NCBI GenBank assembly: GCA_964388495.1
Contig: CAYMAT010000013.1
Coordinates: 1 to 29,211 of the forward strand
Source of the DNA: CAYMAT01 sp964388495
GTDB taxonomy: Bacteria > Patescibacteriota > Gracilibacteria > Peribacterales > Peribacteraceae
Length of the DNA stretch: 29,211 nucleotides
Direction: 5' to 3'
Of the stretch, positions 23,081 to 29,211 are shown in pieces (the stretch's first letter is position 1; every line of letters begins with the position of its first letter). Position numbers and translations under genes: made by a program. The notes below the pieces were generated by a model. That model saw only the letters and a program-made list of their open reading frames with translations, did not search any database and was not told the origin of the DNA.

Positions 23081-23494
23081 ATGCGCACCGCCTCCACGCT
23101 CTCCGTTGTTACCGTTCTCCTTCTTTCCGCTCCCGTCGTTTCGGCCATGCCGGACTTTGGTGACCACCATCCTCCCCGTCCGTTCATGCGGCTGCAGAGC
23201 AGTTCGGGAGCATCCAGCACGAGCAGTGAAAAGGCTGAGGGCGAAAAACCTCTTAAATTCCCCAAGGGAAAAGGTGGTGGCGAATACTGCCAGATGATCA
23301 AGGCAGCCCTCAAGAAGGGGACATCCATGACGCCGCCCGCAAACGATGCCGACAAGTTCAATCTCACCATCGATCTCCTCACCAAGGCCTCCGCACTCTG
23401 TGACGCCATGAAGGAAAACCAGCAGTCTTCCGCTGGGCCACTCAAAGATGGTCACAAACTGTGGATGAAGGGAGGGTCTTCATCATCACGGTGA
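23081..23494 (+). CDS. Small exported serine-tract protein
   Basis: 137 residues. Signal peptide 1-22 (TASTLSVVTVLLLSAPVVSA). Serine-rich stretches appear after it (QSSSGASSTSSEK) and at the very C-terminus (GGSSSSR). The centre has a lysine/glycine patch (LKFPKGKGGGEYC) and a helical segment DKFNLTIDLLTKASALCDAMKENQ, with two cysteines that could form a disulfide. No family is recognised. The ATG at 23081 is chosen over GTG 23072 because it opens the signal peptide and follows the -10 box. It is convergent with the cysteine-pair protein gene; the stops are 15 bases apart, with CCCGCGCGGG then TTTTTT between them acting as a weak terminator. Confidence 0.75.
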   Translation: MRTASTLSVVTVLLLSAPVVSAMPDFGDHHPPRPFMRLQSSSGASSTSSEKAEGEKPLKFPKGKGGGEYCQMIKAALKKGTSMTPPANDADKFNLTIDLLTKASALCDAMKENQQSSAGPLKDGHKLWMKGGSSSSR

Positions 23495-23509
23495 CCCGCG
23501 CGGGATTTT

Positions 23510-24562
23510 TTACTTGAGCATCTTCTTCAAATCCGTCTGGCACTTGCCAGTTTCGCCGGACGTGACGCAGGAAGGATTGGTTTTGGTCAGGTAGTTCAAG
23601 ACGTTCGTGGTCCGTGTGCACGTGGGTTCCACATGTGCCGCGTTGCAGGCCCAGTTGTTTGTCATAAGGAAATAGTCCTTGCATTCCTTCCACAGGAAGC
23701 ACGCGGGGATGGGGTTATGCGCATAGTCATAGGAACGTGTAAGGGTGCTTGCCGTTTGTTCCGCAGAATCCTGGCAGTATCCGTCGGAATGACAGTCTTT
23801 GCGGCGGGGCACGGTGACATACGGCGTGAGACCCAGTTTTCCGATACAGTCCGCTGACGTCAGCGTGGGGCATTTCTGCCAGTCGTTTGTGTAGATCTCG
23901 TCGATCTTCTTCATATTCTTGCACCAGTTCCATGTATCGCAGGATGGGGATTTGATCATCGATGCCAACGCATCAAGGCACGGCTGGTAACGCCTGCAGG
24001 TGATATCGCCGCGGCGGTAGCCTGCCAAAAACTCCCGGCAAATTCCTGAATTCACGCACGTACTCACGGCCAGAGGAGCGGAGTTGCCTGTCATGAAAGC
24101 GGTGCCCGCAATGCAGGTGGCATCGCCCTTTTCCAGACAGTCCGTGAAGAAGGTATCAAAGAACCATTTGCGGAGCTGTACGGAGTCGCAATCGGAACTC
24201 ATAAGTGAGCAGTAGACGACGGCAAATTTGCACTGGTCGTCAAAGAAGCAGCTGTAATCGTCCTTAAGGACTGCGAGCATCTTCTGCTTGCACTCGTCGT
24301 TGTTGCGGTCGCTGCATTCGCGGTCCGTCCAGGTCTTGCCTGCCGCGGAGGACGGTGCGGCCTTGCGGAGCACGGAACGCTTGGATGAAGAGCTCGATTT
24401 CTTGGCGACAGCGGGAACAGGGAGCGGGCCGTACGTTGCCGAAGCCTCTCCATTAAAGGAGTCCGTCAGCGTCAGTGCGGAACTGACCATCAATAACCCC
24501 GCCACCAGCAGTGCGGCGACGGAATGTCTTTCAATGGTTGCGCGAAACGAACGCATGTTCAT
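23510..24562 (-). CDS. Exported cysteine-pair repeat protein
   Basis: 350 residues. An N-terminal hydrophobic segment (about 15-32, VAALLVAGLLMVSSALTL) serves as a signal peptide or anchor. A serine/basic linker (KKSSSSSKRS) follows. The rest carries 24 cysteines that fall almost entirely in pairs spaced 5-9 residues apart, for example TDCLEKGDATC, STCVNSGIC, ITCRRYQPC, PSCDTWNWC, KDCHSDGYC and PACFLWKEC, repeating roughly every 20-30 residues. This looks like a disulfide-stabilised repeat. It resembles no family that I can name. Extracellular folding would need an oxidase such as the DsbA-like protein at 16315-17874. The start is ATG 24562 (ATG 24556 is equally possible). A promoter lies 30 bases upstream. 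Confidence 0.82.
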   Translation of the reverse strand: MNMRSFRATIERHSVAALLVAGLLMVSSALTLTDSFNGEASATYGPLPVPAVAKKSSSSSKRSVLRKAAPSSAAGKTWTDRECSDRNNDECKQKMLAVLKDDYSCFFDDQCKFAVVYCSLMSSDCDSVQLRKWFFDTFFTDCLEKGDATCIAGTAFMTGNSAPLAVSTCVNSGICREFLAGYRRGDITCRRYQPCLDALASMIKSPSCDTWNWCKNMKKIDEIYTNDWQKCPTLTSADCIGKLGLTPYVTVPRRKDCHSDGYCQDSAEQTASTLTRSYDYAHNPIPACFLWKECKDYFLMTNNWACNAAHVEPTCTRTTNVLNYLTKTNPSCVTSGETGKCQTDLKKMLK

Positions 24563-24591
24563 AGGAGAGTGTGGAGTGTGTATTAATGAAT

Positions 24592-24619
24592 ATTATACCA
24601 TAATTATATAAATAATCAA
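24592..24619 (-). promoter_or_regulatory. Promoter of the cysteine-pair protein gene
   Basis: On the minus strand: TTGATT (24619-24614), 16-bp spacer, consensus TATAAT (24597-24592). The leader is about 23 bases, and no Shine-Dalgarno is seen. Confidence 0.65.
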
Positions 24620-24686
24620 ATAACAGTCGAGACGGAGAGAAACGATTTCGTAAGCGAAAAGCCCGGCAGCCGTCACCATGTTTTGT

Positions 24687-24692
24687 TACCAT
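24687..24692 (+). promoter_or_regulatory. Possible -10 box before the PhnB-like gene
   Basis: TACCAT ends six bases before ATG 24699, which would give a leaderless message. No clear -35. Confidence 0.3.
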
Positions 24693-24698
24693 TCTCCT

Positions 24699-25586
24699 AT
24701 GCAAAAAATCTCCCCGTTCCTCTGGTTCAATAACGAAGGCGAAGAAGCGGCAAAGTTTTACACATCGATTTTCAAGAATTCCAGGATCGGCGACATGTCC
24801 TACTCTCCGGAAGGCACGCCCGGTCCCGAGGGCAGTGTGATGGTGGTGCAGTTTTTCCTGAACGGTTTTGAGATGAACGCGCTCAACGGCGGACCGGTCT
24901 TTGCCAAGAATCCGTCCATCTCCTTCTTTGTGCAGTGTGATACGGCTGAGGAAGTGAATGGCCTGTGGGCAAAACTGATAGGGGGCGGCAAGGCGCTGAT
25001 GGAGATTGATTCCTACCCCTGGAGCAAGCGCTATGGGTGGCTGCAGGACAAATACGGCGTGTGCTGGCAGCTGATGCTGGGGGGAGACGGTGGCCAGAAG
25101 ATCATCCCCAGTCTCATGTACGTGCAGGACCAGTTTGGCAAGGCGGAAGAGGCGATCAACCTCTACGTGTCCACGTTTCCGGATTCCAAGATCAATCACA
25201 TCGAGCGCTATGTAAAAGGGGAGGGCGACGGCGTGGAGGGCAAAATCAAATATTCGTCTTTCACCCTCTGCGGCCAGGATTTCACGGCCATGGAAAGCAA
25301 CCTGAAGCACATGTTCACGTTTAGCGAGGGTGTCTCGCTCCATGTCTCCTGCGATACGCAGGAGGAAATCGACGCCTACACCAAGGCGCTCTCCGCGGAC
25401 CCCACGGCGGAAATATGCGGATGGGTGAAGGACAAGTTTGGCGTCAGTTGGCAGATTGACGCTGCAGTCATGACCAAAATGATCCTGGACAAGGACAAGG
25501 CCAAAGTGGCGCGCGTGATGCAGGCGATGATGAAGATGAAAAAGCTGGATATCGCCACGCTCCAGAAGGCGTTTGAGGGGAAGTGA
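24699..25586 (+). CDS. PhnB-like tandem glyoxalase-fold (VOC) protein
   Basis: 295 residues built from two VOC-superfamily domains of the PhnB / 3-demethylubiquinone-methyltransferase-like type. The first (about 1-135) shows ISPFLWFNNEGEEAAKFYTSIFKNSRI, the second (about 140-270) IIPSLMYVQDQFGKAEEAINLYVSTFPDSKI. Each ends with a matching strand, YGVCWQLML and FGVSWQID. The names of this family are historical: the proteins are not methyltransferases, and most have unknown substrates. It is cytoplasmic, with no signal. The C-terminal tail (AKVARVMQAMMKMKKLDIATLQKAFEGK) is typical of the family. The start at 24699 is preferred to ATG 24678 because domain one starts at QKISPFLWF. Convergent with the glycosyltransferase gene, 12 bases between stops. 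Confidence 0.92.
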   Translation: MQKISPFLWFNNEGEEAAKFYTSIFKNSRIGDMSYSPEGTPGPEGSVMVVQFFLNGFEMNALNGGPVFAKNPSISFFVQCDTAEEVNGLWAKLIGGGKALMEIDSYPWSKRYGWLQDKYGVCWQLMLGGDGGQKIIPSLMYVQDQFGKAEEAINLYVSTFPDSKINHIERYVKGEGDGVEGKIKYSSFTLCGQDFTAMESNLKHMFTFSEGVSLHVSCDTQEEIDAYTKALSADPTAEICGWVKDKFGVSWQIDAAVMTKMILDKDKAKVARVMQAMMKMKKLDIATLQKAFEGK

Positions 25587-25598
25587 CACCGCGGACCG

Positions 25599-27359
25599 TC
25601 ACGGCATGTCTCCGGGGCTGAATCGCTCCTGTACCTTGTAATCCTCCATGCGCTGCGTTCCCGCATCCGTTTCCGGCGTCCATTGGGGATTGCGGTAGAT
25701 GCCCAGCACGTCCATGCCTTCTACCTCAATGGCGTGGATTTTGTCCTTCTCCGGGAAGGTGTGGCGGTAATCTTTCCACTGGTAGTTATCCAGGATGTAC
25801 TTGGTGGGATAGGACGAGTTCTTTACCACCAGCCTCCGGCGCTGGTCCTGCGTGAGGATGTTGAGGTTCTCCCAGCCGGCGCTCCCCGTGACCTGCACGG
25901 TGATCAATTCGCTCTTGTCGTAATTAAGCAGCCATTTAAAACCCTGGCGGTAGCTGAGTCCCCAGTAATCGAGCGGGAAATACCCTTCCACCCAGCGTGA
26001 GGGGATGGAGTAGTACCGGTATTCCAGCGGATGATTGCGGACCACCCAAATGCCCGTTTCCAGAAACGTGCTTAGGACAATGAGGACCGCGCCCGTCTGC
26101 AGGATCACTTTTCTGCGTTCGTCATGCAGAGCGCCTATCCAGTTCCAGAGATTCCGCAGACCGTGTGCCGCAAGGAGCAGGAGCGCGGGATAGATGAAGT
26201 ACACGTGGCGCCATTCATCGAACAAATGGCCCTTGAGCACTATGACGATGAGTATGGGAATGATGAACCACAGGAAGAACAGCAAGGCATCCCGGTTTTT
26301 GAGCAGGAGCGAGCGAGGTTTTGTGCATGCAGCAACCGCCAGTGCGGCAACCTGACCCAAAAAAAGCACGGTATACAGCGGTGGTGTGCTAATGGCGGCT
26401 TGCACCGGGATCCAGTGCCAGGGAAGCGGTTCAGAGACTATCTTTCCAAAATAAAATCCCCCCGCAGCCTGCTGCGCCGTCATCATGTTGTTCATCGCTT
26501 CCATGAAGTTCTGTAGCGGATGCGACCAGAGAAGCGGCCAGAGCGCGATGGTGGAACAGGCGAATGTCACGCCGTAAACCGCGAGGAGACCTGCGTAACG
26601 CTTCCCATCCGTGTGCCAACCCTGCAGGTGCTCTTCCAGGATGTGGAGGCCCAAAAATATCAGCACATACAGCGGAATGAAGAGTCCGCCCACGCGCAGG
26701 GACATGACAAAACCGCTGGCGATGCCAAAAAGAATGGCCCTGCGGAACGACGGCTCGTGCAGGAAGTACAGGAGGGCCGCCATTTTCCAGATGAAGCACA
26801 CCATGGCGGGCACATCGCGCGCGTTCACGAAGGAATGTCCGAAAATGCGCGGGCTCAGCAGGAGCATGACGGCGCAGAAGAGCGCCCAGCCCCTCTGCTT
26901 GAAGGTCTGCATGCCGATCACATACATGCCCACAAGCCCTGCCCAGAAAAACACGAAATCCATGGCATGCCGGAGCATGTACACGTGGCGCGCGTAGCGC
27001 AGGTGCAGCAGGGATTCCAAGGCGTATTGGAGCACTTCAAACCACGCACCATGGAACCGTATCCCCACGTGCGTGGGGTAGGGGGTGCCGTGGAAGATGT
27101 AATTGAACGCTTCCTCGCCCAGCACGTGCATGGCTTTTTCATCCCAGGAAATGCCGTAATCGCGCGATACCACCAGGCCCAATATCAGTGTCACACCAAA
27201 GAACACCCACACGCCGCGCCGGCTGGTACAGAGAGCCAATACTGTTTGCGCCCAGGCGCGCATGGTTTCCATGGTCGTGATCATACTGGCTTTGGCGTCG
27301 GTATTACACGGGCTGCGTCTGCGTGTTCCTTCCTGTGGATTTTGGCTCAGTTTTTCCAT
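25599..27359 (-). CDS. GT-C fold glycosyltransferase, PMT/ArnT-like, polytopic membrane protein
   Basis: 586 residues with about ten membrane segments. The first extracytoplasmic loop carries the acidic motif of GT-C enzymes, SRDYGISWDEKAMH (Asp 73, Glu 74). Further signs are loops such as RHAMDFVFFW, SPRIFGHSFVNARDVPAM and HLFDEWRHVYFIYPALLLL. Such proteins (GT39/GT83 and relatives) transfer a sugar from a lipid-phosphate carrier to proteins or lipids on the outer membrane face. The C-terminal 120 residues are a soluble tail. The acceptor is not known; exported serine-tract proteins in the window are possible targets (inference). Its ATG lies four bases after the SRPBCC gene stop, so the two are coupled. 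The first 35 residues are unusually hydrophilic, and a later start (27284 or 27272) is possible. Confidence 0.85.
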   Translation of the reverse strand: MEKLSQNPQEGTRRRSPCNTDAKASMITTMETMRAWAQTVLALCTSRRGVWVFFGVTLILGLVVSRDYGISWDEKAMHVLGEEAFNYIFHGTPYPTHVGIRFHGAWFEVLQYALESLLHLRYARHVYMLRHAMDFVFFWAGLVGMYVIGMQTFKQRGWALFCAVMLLLSPRIFGHSFVNARDVPAMVCFIWKMAALLYFLHEPSFRRAILFGIASGFVMSLRVGGLFIPLYVLIFLGLHILEEHLQGWHTDGKRYAGLLAVYGVTFACSTIALWPLLWSHPLQNFMEAMNNMMTAQQAAGGFYFGKIVSEPLPWHWIPVQAAISTPPLYTVLFLGQVAALAVAACTKPRSLLLKNRDALLFFLWFIIPILIVIVLKGHLFDEWRHVYFIYPALLLLAAHGLRNLWNWIGALHDERRKVILQTGAVLIVLSTFLETGIWVVRNHPLEYRYYSIPSRWVEGYFPLDYWGLSYRQGFKWLLNYDKSELITVQVTGSAGWENLNILTQDQRRRLVVKNSSYPTKYILDNYQWKDYRHTFPEKDKIHAIEVEGMDVLGIYRNPQWTPETDAGTQRMEDYKVQERFSPGDMP

Positions 27360-27363
27360 GATG

Positions 27364-27810
27364 TTATTGTGCCTCCGCCAGCATCTTGATGTTCTTCAGT
27401 TCCGGTCCCTGGAACTTCCGCGCTTCTGCAAAATGCTCCTCGCCCCTGGGGATTTTGGCAAAGTCGCCCATCATCAGCGACAACTGTGTTTTCCCCGCCA
27501 CATCCACCAGGGCGTACGCGTGAGTGAAATCAGCCGGGGTTACGGGGGGCGGACCGTCCTGGGGTGAATGGACCGCGATAGTCAGGGATTGCATCGGTTC
27601 CATCTGCAGCACCGTTCCGTTCACGATAGGGGTTCCATTGGCATCTTTCCATGTCATTTTCGTACCCACGGCCAAAGGCAGACCGCCTTCCACTTCCACG
27701 GGGATGCTCCACCACTTCTGCATCCAGGAAGGCGTCGTCAGTATTTCCCACACGCGGGGTGCGCTGGCAGCGATATCCACGGAATCCTTGGTGAAGAGAG
27801 GGGTCGACAT
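27364..27810 (-). CDS. SRPBCC / AHSA1-like domain protein
   Basis: 148 residues, a single START/Bet v1-type (SRPBCC) domain. The opening is typical: KDSVDIAASAPRVWEILTTPSWMQKWW, followed by strands GTKMTWKDANGTPIVNGTVLQMEP and SLTIAVHS, and the long C-terminal helix (EEHFAEARKFQGPELKNIKML). Members bind hydrophobic ligands in a deep cavity; the AHSA1 branch is mostly uncharacterised in bacteria. Coupled with the glycosyltransferase downstream. It starts six bases after a TATACT box and so is probably translated from a leaderless message. Confidence 0.88.
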   Translation of the reverse strand: MSTPLFTKDSVDIAASAPRVWEILTTPSWMQKWWSIPVEVEGGLPLAVGTKMTWKDANGTPIVNGTVLQMEPMQSLTIAVHSPQDGPPPVTPADFTHAYALVDVAGKTQLSLMMGDFAKIPRGEEHFAEARKFQGPELKNIKMLAEAQ

Positions 27811-27816
27811 GAAAAA

Positions 27817-27822
27817 AGTATA
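27817..27822 (-). promoter_or_regulatory. -10 box of the SRPBCC-glycosyltransferase operon
   Basis: TATACT on the minus strand (27822-27817), exactly six bases before ATG 27810. No strong -35 box is seen. Confidence 0.5.
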
Positions 27823-27840
27823 CGCCCGTCCGGTTGTGGG

Positions 27841-27846
27841 TATGCT
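27841..27846 (+). promoter_or_regulatory. -10 box before the YgjP-like gene
   Basis: TATGCT ends eight bases before GTG 27855. It lies back to back with the minus-strand -10 box at 27817-27822, so the two promoters are about 20 bases apart. Confidence 0.4.
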
Positions 27847-27854
27847 GTGCCCCC

Positions 27855-28559
27855 GTGACGGAGCAGACCATACGCGTAGGCGAGATTGAGGCTGTGATCC
27901 TGCGTAAGGACATCCGGCACATGTATCTGCAGCTGGTGCCTCCGGCGGGCGGCGTGCGCGTCACCGCGCCGTTTGCCATGCGTGAGGAGGTCATCCGCGG
28001 ATTTTTGGAGAAGAAGCTCCGCTGGATCCTGCGCAGCCGGCAGAAGTTCGTCTACCGGCCCCGCCCTCCCAAGCTCCAGTATGTGACGGGCGAGCAGCAT
28101 CCGGTTTTCGGGATCGAGTATCCCTTGCAAGTGATCGATAGCCCGGGGCGGCCGCGCGTGGAACTGCGTGCAGACAGCATCCTCCTGCACGCGCGGCCGA
28201 AGAGCTCGCGCAAGCTCCGCGAAAAGCTTCTGCAGGAGTGGTACCGCGCACTGCTCAAAGAACGCGTGCCCGGCCTCATGCGGAAGTGGGAGGGGATTGT
28301 GGGTGTGCNNNNNNNNNNCGGCTGGAACCTCAAAAAAATGAAGACGCGCTGGGGCACGTGCAACCGCAAGACCAGGTTCATCTGGATCAACCTGGAGCTG
28401 GCCAAACTGCCGGAGATCGCGCTGGAGTACCTCCTCTGTCACGAGCTGGTGCATCTCCACGAGCGCAATCACAACGCCCGCTTCTACGCGTTCATGGACC
28501 GCTTCATGCCCGGGTGGCAGGAGGTCAAAAAGCGCCTGAATGAGTGGGTCATCCGGTGA
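27855..28559 (+). CDS. YgjP-like zinc metallopeptidase domain protein (DUF45), interrupted by an assembly gap
   Basis: About 234 residues. The N-terminal half is beta-rich (IRVGEIEAVILRKDIRHMYLQLVPPAGGVRVTAP, then EEVIRGFLEKKLRWILRSRQ), as in the YgjP/DUF45 family. The C-terminal half contains KKMKTRWGTCNRKTRFIWINLELAKLP and the zinc motif CHELVHLHERNHNARFY (HExxH-like HELVH plus a third histidine), with a typical final helix. The family is related to gluzincins; its substrate is unknown. Ten N at 28309-28318 interrupt it, but the frame is intact on both sides and the family alignment suggests that the real gap is close to this size. The start is taken as GTG 27855 (after a -10 box), not the TTG at 27834. 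Confidence 0.9.
   Translation: MTEQTIRVGEIEAVILRKDIRHMYLQLVPPAGGVRVTAPFAMREEVIRGFLEKKLRWILRSRQKFVYRPRPPKLQYVTGEQHPVFGIEYPLQVIDSPGRPRVELRADSILLHARPKSSRKLREKLLQEWYRALLKERVPGLMRKWEGIVGVXXXXGWNLKKMKTRWGTCNRKTRFIWINLELAKLPEIALEYLLCHELVHLHERNHNARFYAFMDRFMPGWQEVKKRLNEWVIR
28309..28318. other. Ten undetermined bases (assembly gap)
   Basis: A run of N inside the YgjP-like gene. Its true length is unknown, although reading frame and protein family spacing are kept across it. Confidence 0.99.
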
Positions 28560-28587
28560 TTGACCAAATTAGATAAAAGTTTATATT
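28560..28587 (+). promoter_or_regulatory. Promoter of the last gene, start-proximal
   Basis: TTGACC (28560-28565), 16-bp spacer, TATATT (28582-28587), then exactly six bases to GTG 28594. The -35 box begins in the base after the preceding stop codon. This is one of the clearest leaderless promoters of the window. Confidence 0.7.
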
Positions 28588-28593
28588 AATAAA

Positions 28594-29178
28594 GTGCGAT
28601 TCGATTATTTCATCCATACGGATGCTGCCACGGAAACGGAGAGGCAAACGGAGCCGTTTGCCGTGTATCGGAAAAATATTCTGCATGCCGCGGACAATGC
28701 GGATAATGCGATTTCCATCAGTGCGGATCCCGAAGTAGAAAACATTGTTCCGCCCAAAGCTCGTTTCCAGAGCATTCAGTATAAAAGCGGAATACAGACG
28801 GGGCGCATTACTCGGGAGACGAGTGAAAAATTACTATCGCTTCTTGGGCACGATCCGCTTTCTCATGAACATAGAATCCATGGCTTGTACGTGGCACAGT
28901 GCACGGCACAGTTCGCCGTCCAGCTGCACGCCCTTTTGCAATACGGGGAGTATTTTCCAGATTACCCTCCTGTGCCGCCATGGAAGCCGGATCCCCACTG
29001 GCGAAAACGGGAAGGACAGCTGCAGAGGATGCTGGATATGGTGCGCGCAGGGGAACTTTTTCAGTCTCCCATCAAATATGGCGTGGTGTTTGTGGCAAAA
29101 GAGGACCCGCCGCAGCTCTGCCCGGACGCCTACTACCTGCAGGACCAACTCCGGGACGATCAGACTCGTGTGTTCTGA
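28594..29178 (+). CDS. Hypothetical soluble protein
   Basis: 194 residues, no signal peptide or membrane segment and no family recognised. It begins MRFDYFIHTDAATETERQTEPFAVY. The middle (NIVPPKARFQSIQYKSGIQTGRITRETSEKLLSLLGHD) leads to a histidine-rich stretch (LSHEHRIHGLYVAQCTAQFAVQLHALLQ). The C-terminal part is proline- and tryptophan-bearing (YPPVPPWKPDPHWRKREGQLQRMLDMV). Composition matches the core. The GTG start is fixed by the promoter immediately upstream. Only 33 bases remain after the stop. Confidence 0.75.
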   Translation: MRFDYFIHTDAATETERQTEPFAVYRKNILHAADNADNAISISADPEVENIVPPKARFQSIQYKSGIQTGRITRETSEKLLSLLGHDPLSHEHRIHGLYVAQCTAQFAVQLHALLQYGEYFPDYPPVPPWKPDPHWRKREGQLQRMLDMVRAGELFQSPIKYGVVFVAKEDPPQLCPDAYYLQDQLRDDQTRVF

Positions 29179-29211
29179 CTACATCTCTCTGGTCTCAATG
29201 GAACTTCTCCC

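Noticed and set aside
24531..25589. A 352-codon minus-strand open frame antisense to the PhnB-like gene
   Set aside because: The plus-strand frame gives a clear two-domain VOC protein; the antisense frame has no recognisable feature.
26520..27389. A 289-codon plus-strand frame across the glycosyltransferase
   Set aside because: Shadow of a clear polytopic membrane protein on the other strand.
1..29211. UGA recoding as in Gracilibacteria
   Set aside because: TGA ends several clear genes at the expected place (for example msrB neighbours, DsbA-like, M23, YgjP-like), so the standard bacterial code applies.
1..29211. CRISPR array, prophage, transposase or integrase
   Set aside because: No regularly spaced repeats and no protein with the relevant motifs were seen on either strand.
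29198..29211. ATG near the window end as the start of another gene
   Set aside because: Only 14 bases remain, too few to judge.

Overview
The window looks like a chromosomal segment from a Candidate Phyla Radiation bacterium, most likely the Peribacteria/Peregrinibacteria group. This is inferred, not proven. The evidence is a moderately GC-rich core, many small exported proteins carrying short poly-serine tracts just after the signal peptide, few Shine-Dalgarno sites, many starts placed 6-9 bases after a -10 hexamer, and TGA used as an ordinary stop (so not the Gracilibacteria code). No rRNA, CRISPR array, transposase, integrase or phage structural gene is visible. There is one tRNA gene.

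Layout. 1-2885: the 3' part of typA/bipA (cut by the window edge), a structured gene-free stretch, and an endonuclease/exonuclease/phosphatase-fold hydrolase. 2912-10503: a markedly AT-rich two-gene cassette with its own promoter and closing hairpin. It encodes a 1284-residue helical protein with an internal tandem duplication, then a 1223-residue SNF2-like helicase whose C-terminus resembles a degenerate methyltransferase fold. I recognise no described system with this pair, and it is the main candidate for something new. 10546-12367: two exported proteins. 12519-14073 (minus): an M23 peptidase and a small DUF2177-like membrane protein. 14121-15158: queA. 15221-17874 (minus): a small zinc-ribbon protein and an rsmE/DsbA-like operon. 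17939-19217 (plus): a lipoprotein-type MsrB and a polytopic membrane protein. 19243-20759 (minus): a class I methyltransferase and an exported serine-tract protein. 20857-22748: a second AT-rich patch with two unknown genes ending at the 3' end of tRNA-Asn, bounded by a 10-bp direct repeat. 23081-24562: two convergent exported proteins, one with about a dozen paired cysteines. 24699-29178: a PhnB/glyoxalase-like protein, a GT-C glycosyltransferase coupled to an SRPBCC protein, a YgjP-like metallopeptidase interrupted by ten N, and an unknown protein.

How the genes may work together. Much of the core concerns the cell envelope: exported serine-tract proteins, an M23 wall peptidase, a DsbA-like oxidoreductase and a cysteine-pair protein that would need it, an exported methionine sulfoxide reductase, and a GT-C transferase that could modify exported or lipid substrates. 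typA, rsmE, queA and tRNA-Asn serve translation. The two AT-rich cassettes look acquired and are the accessory parts of the window.
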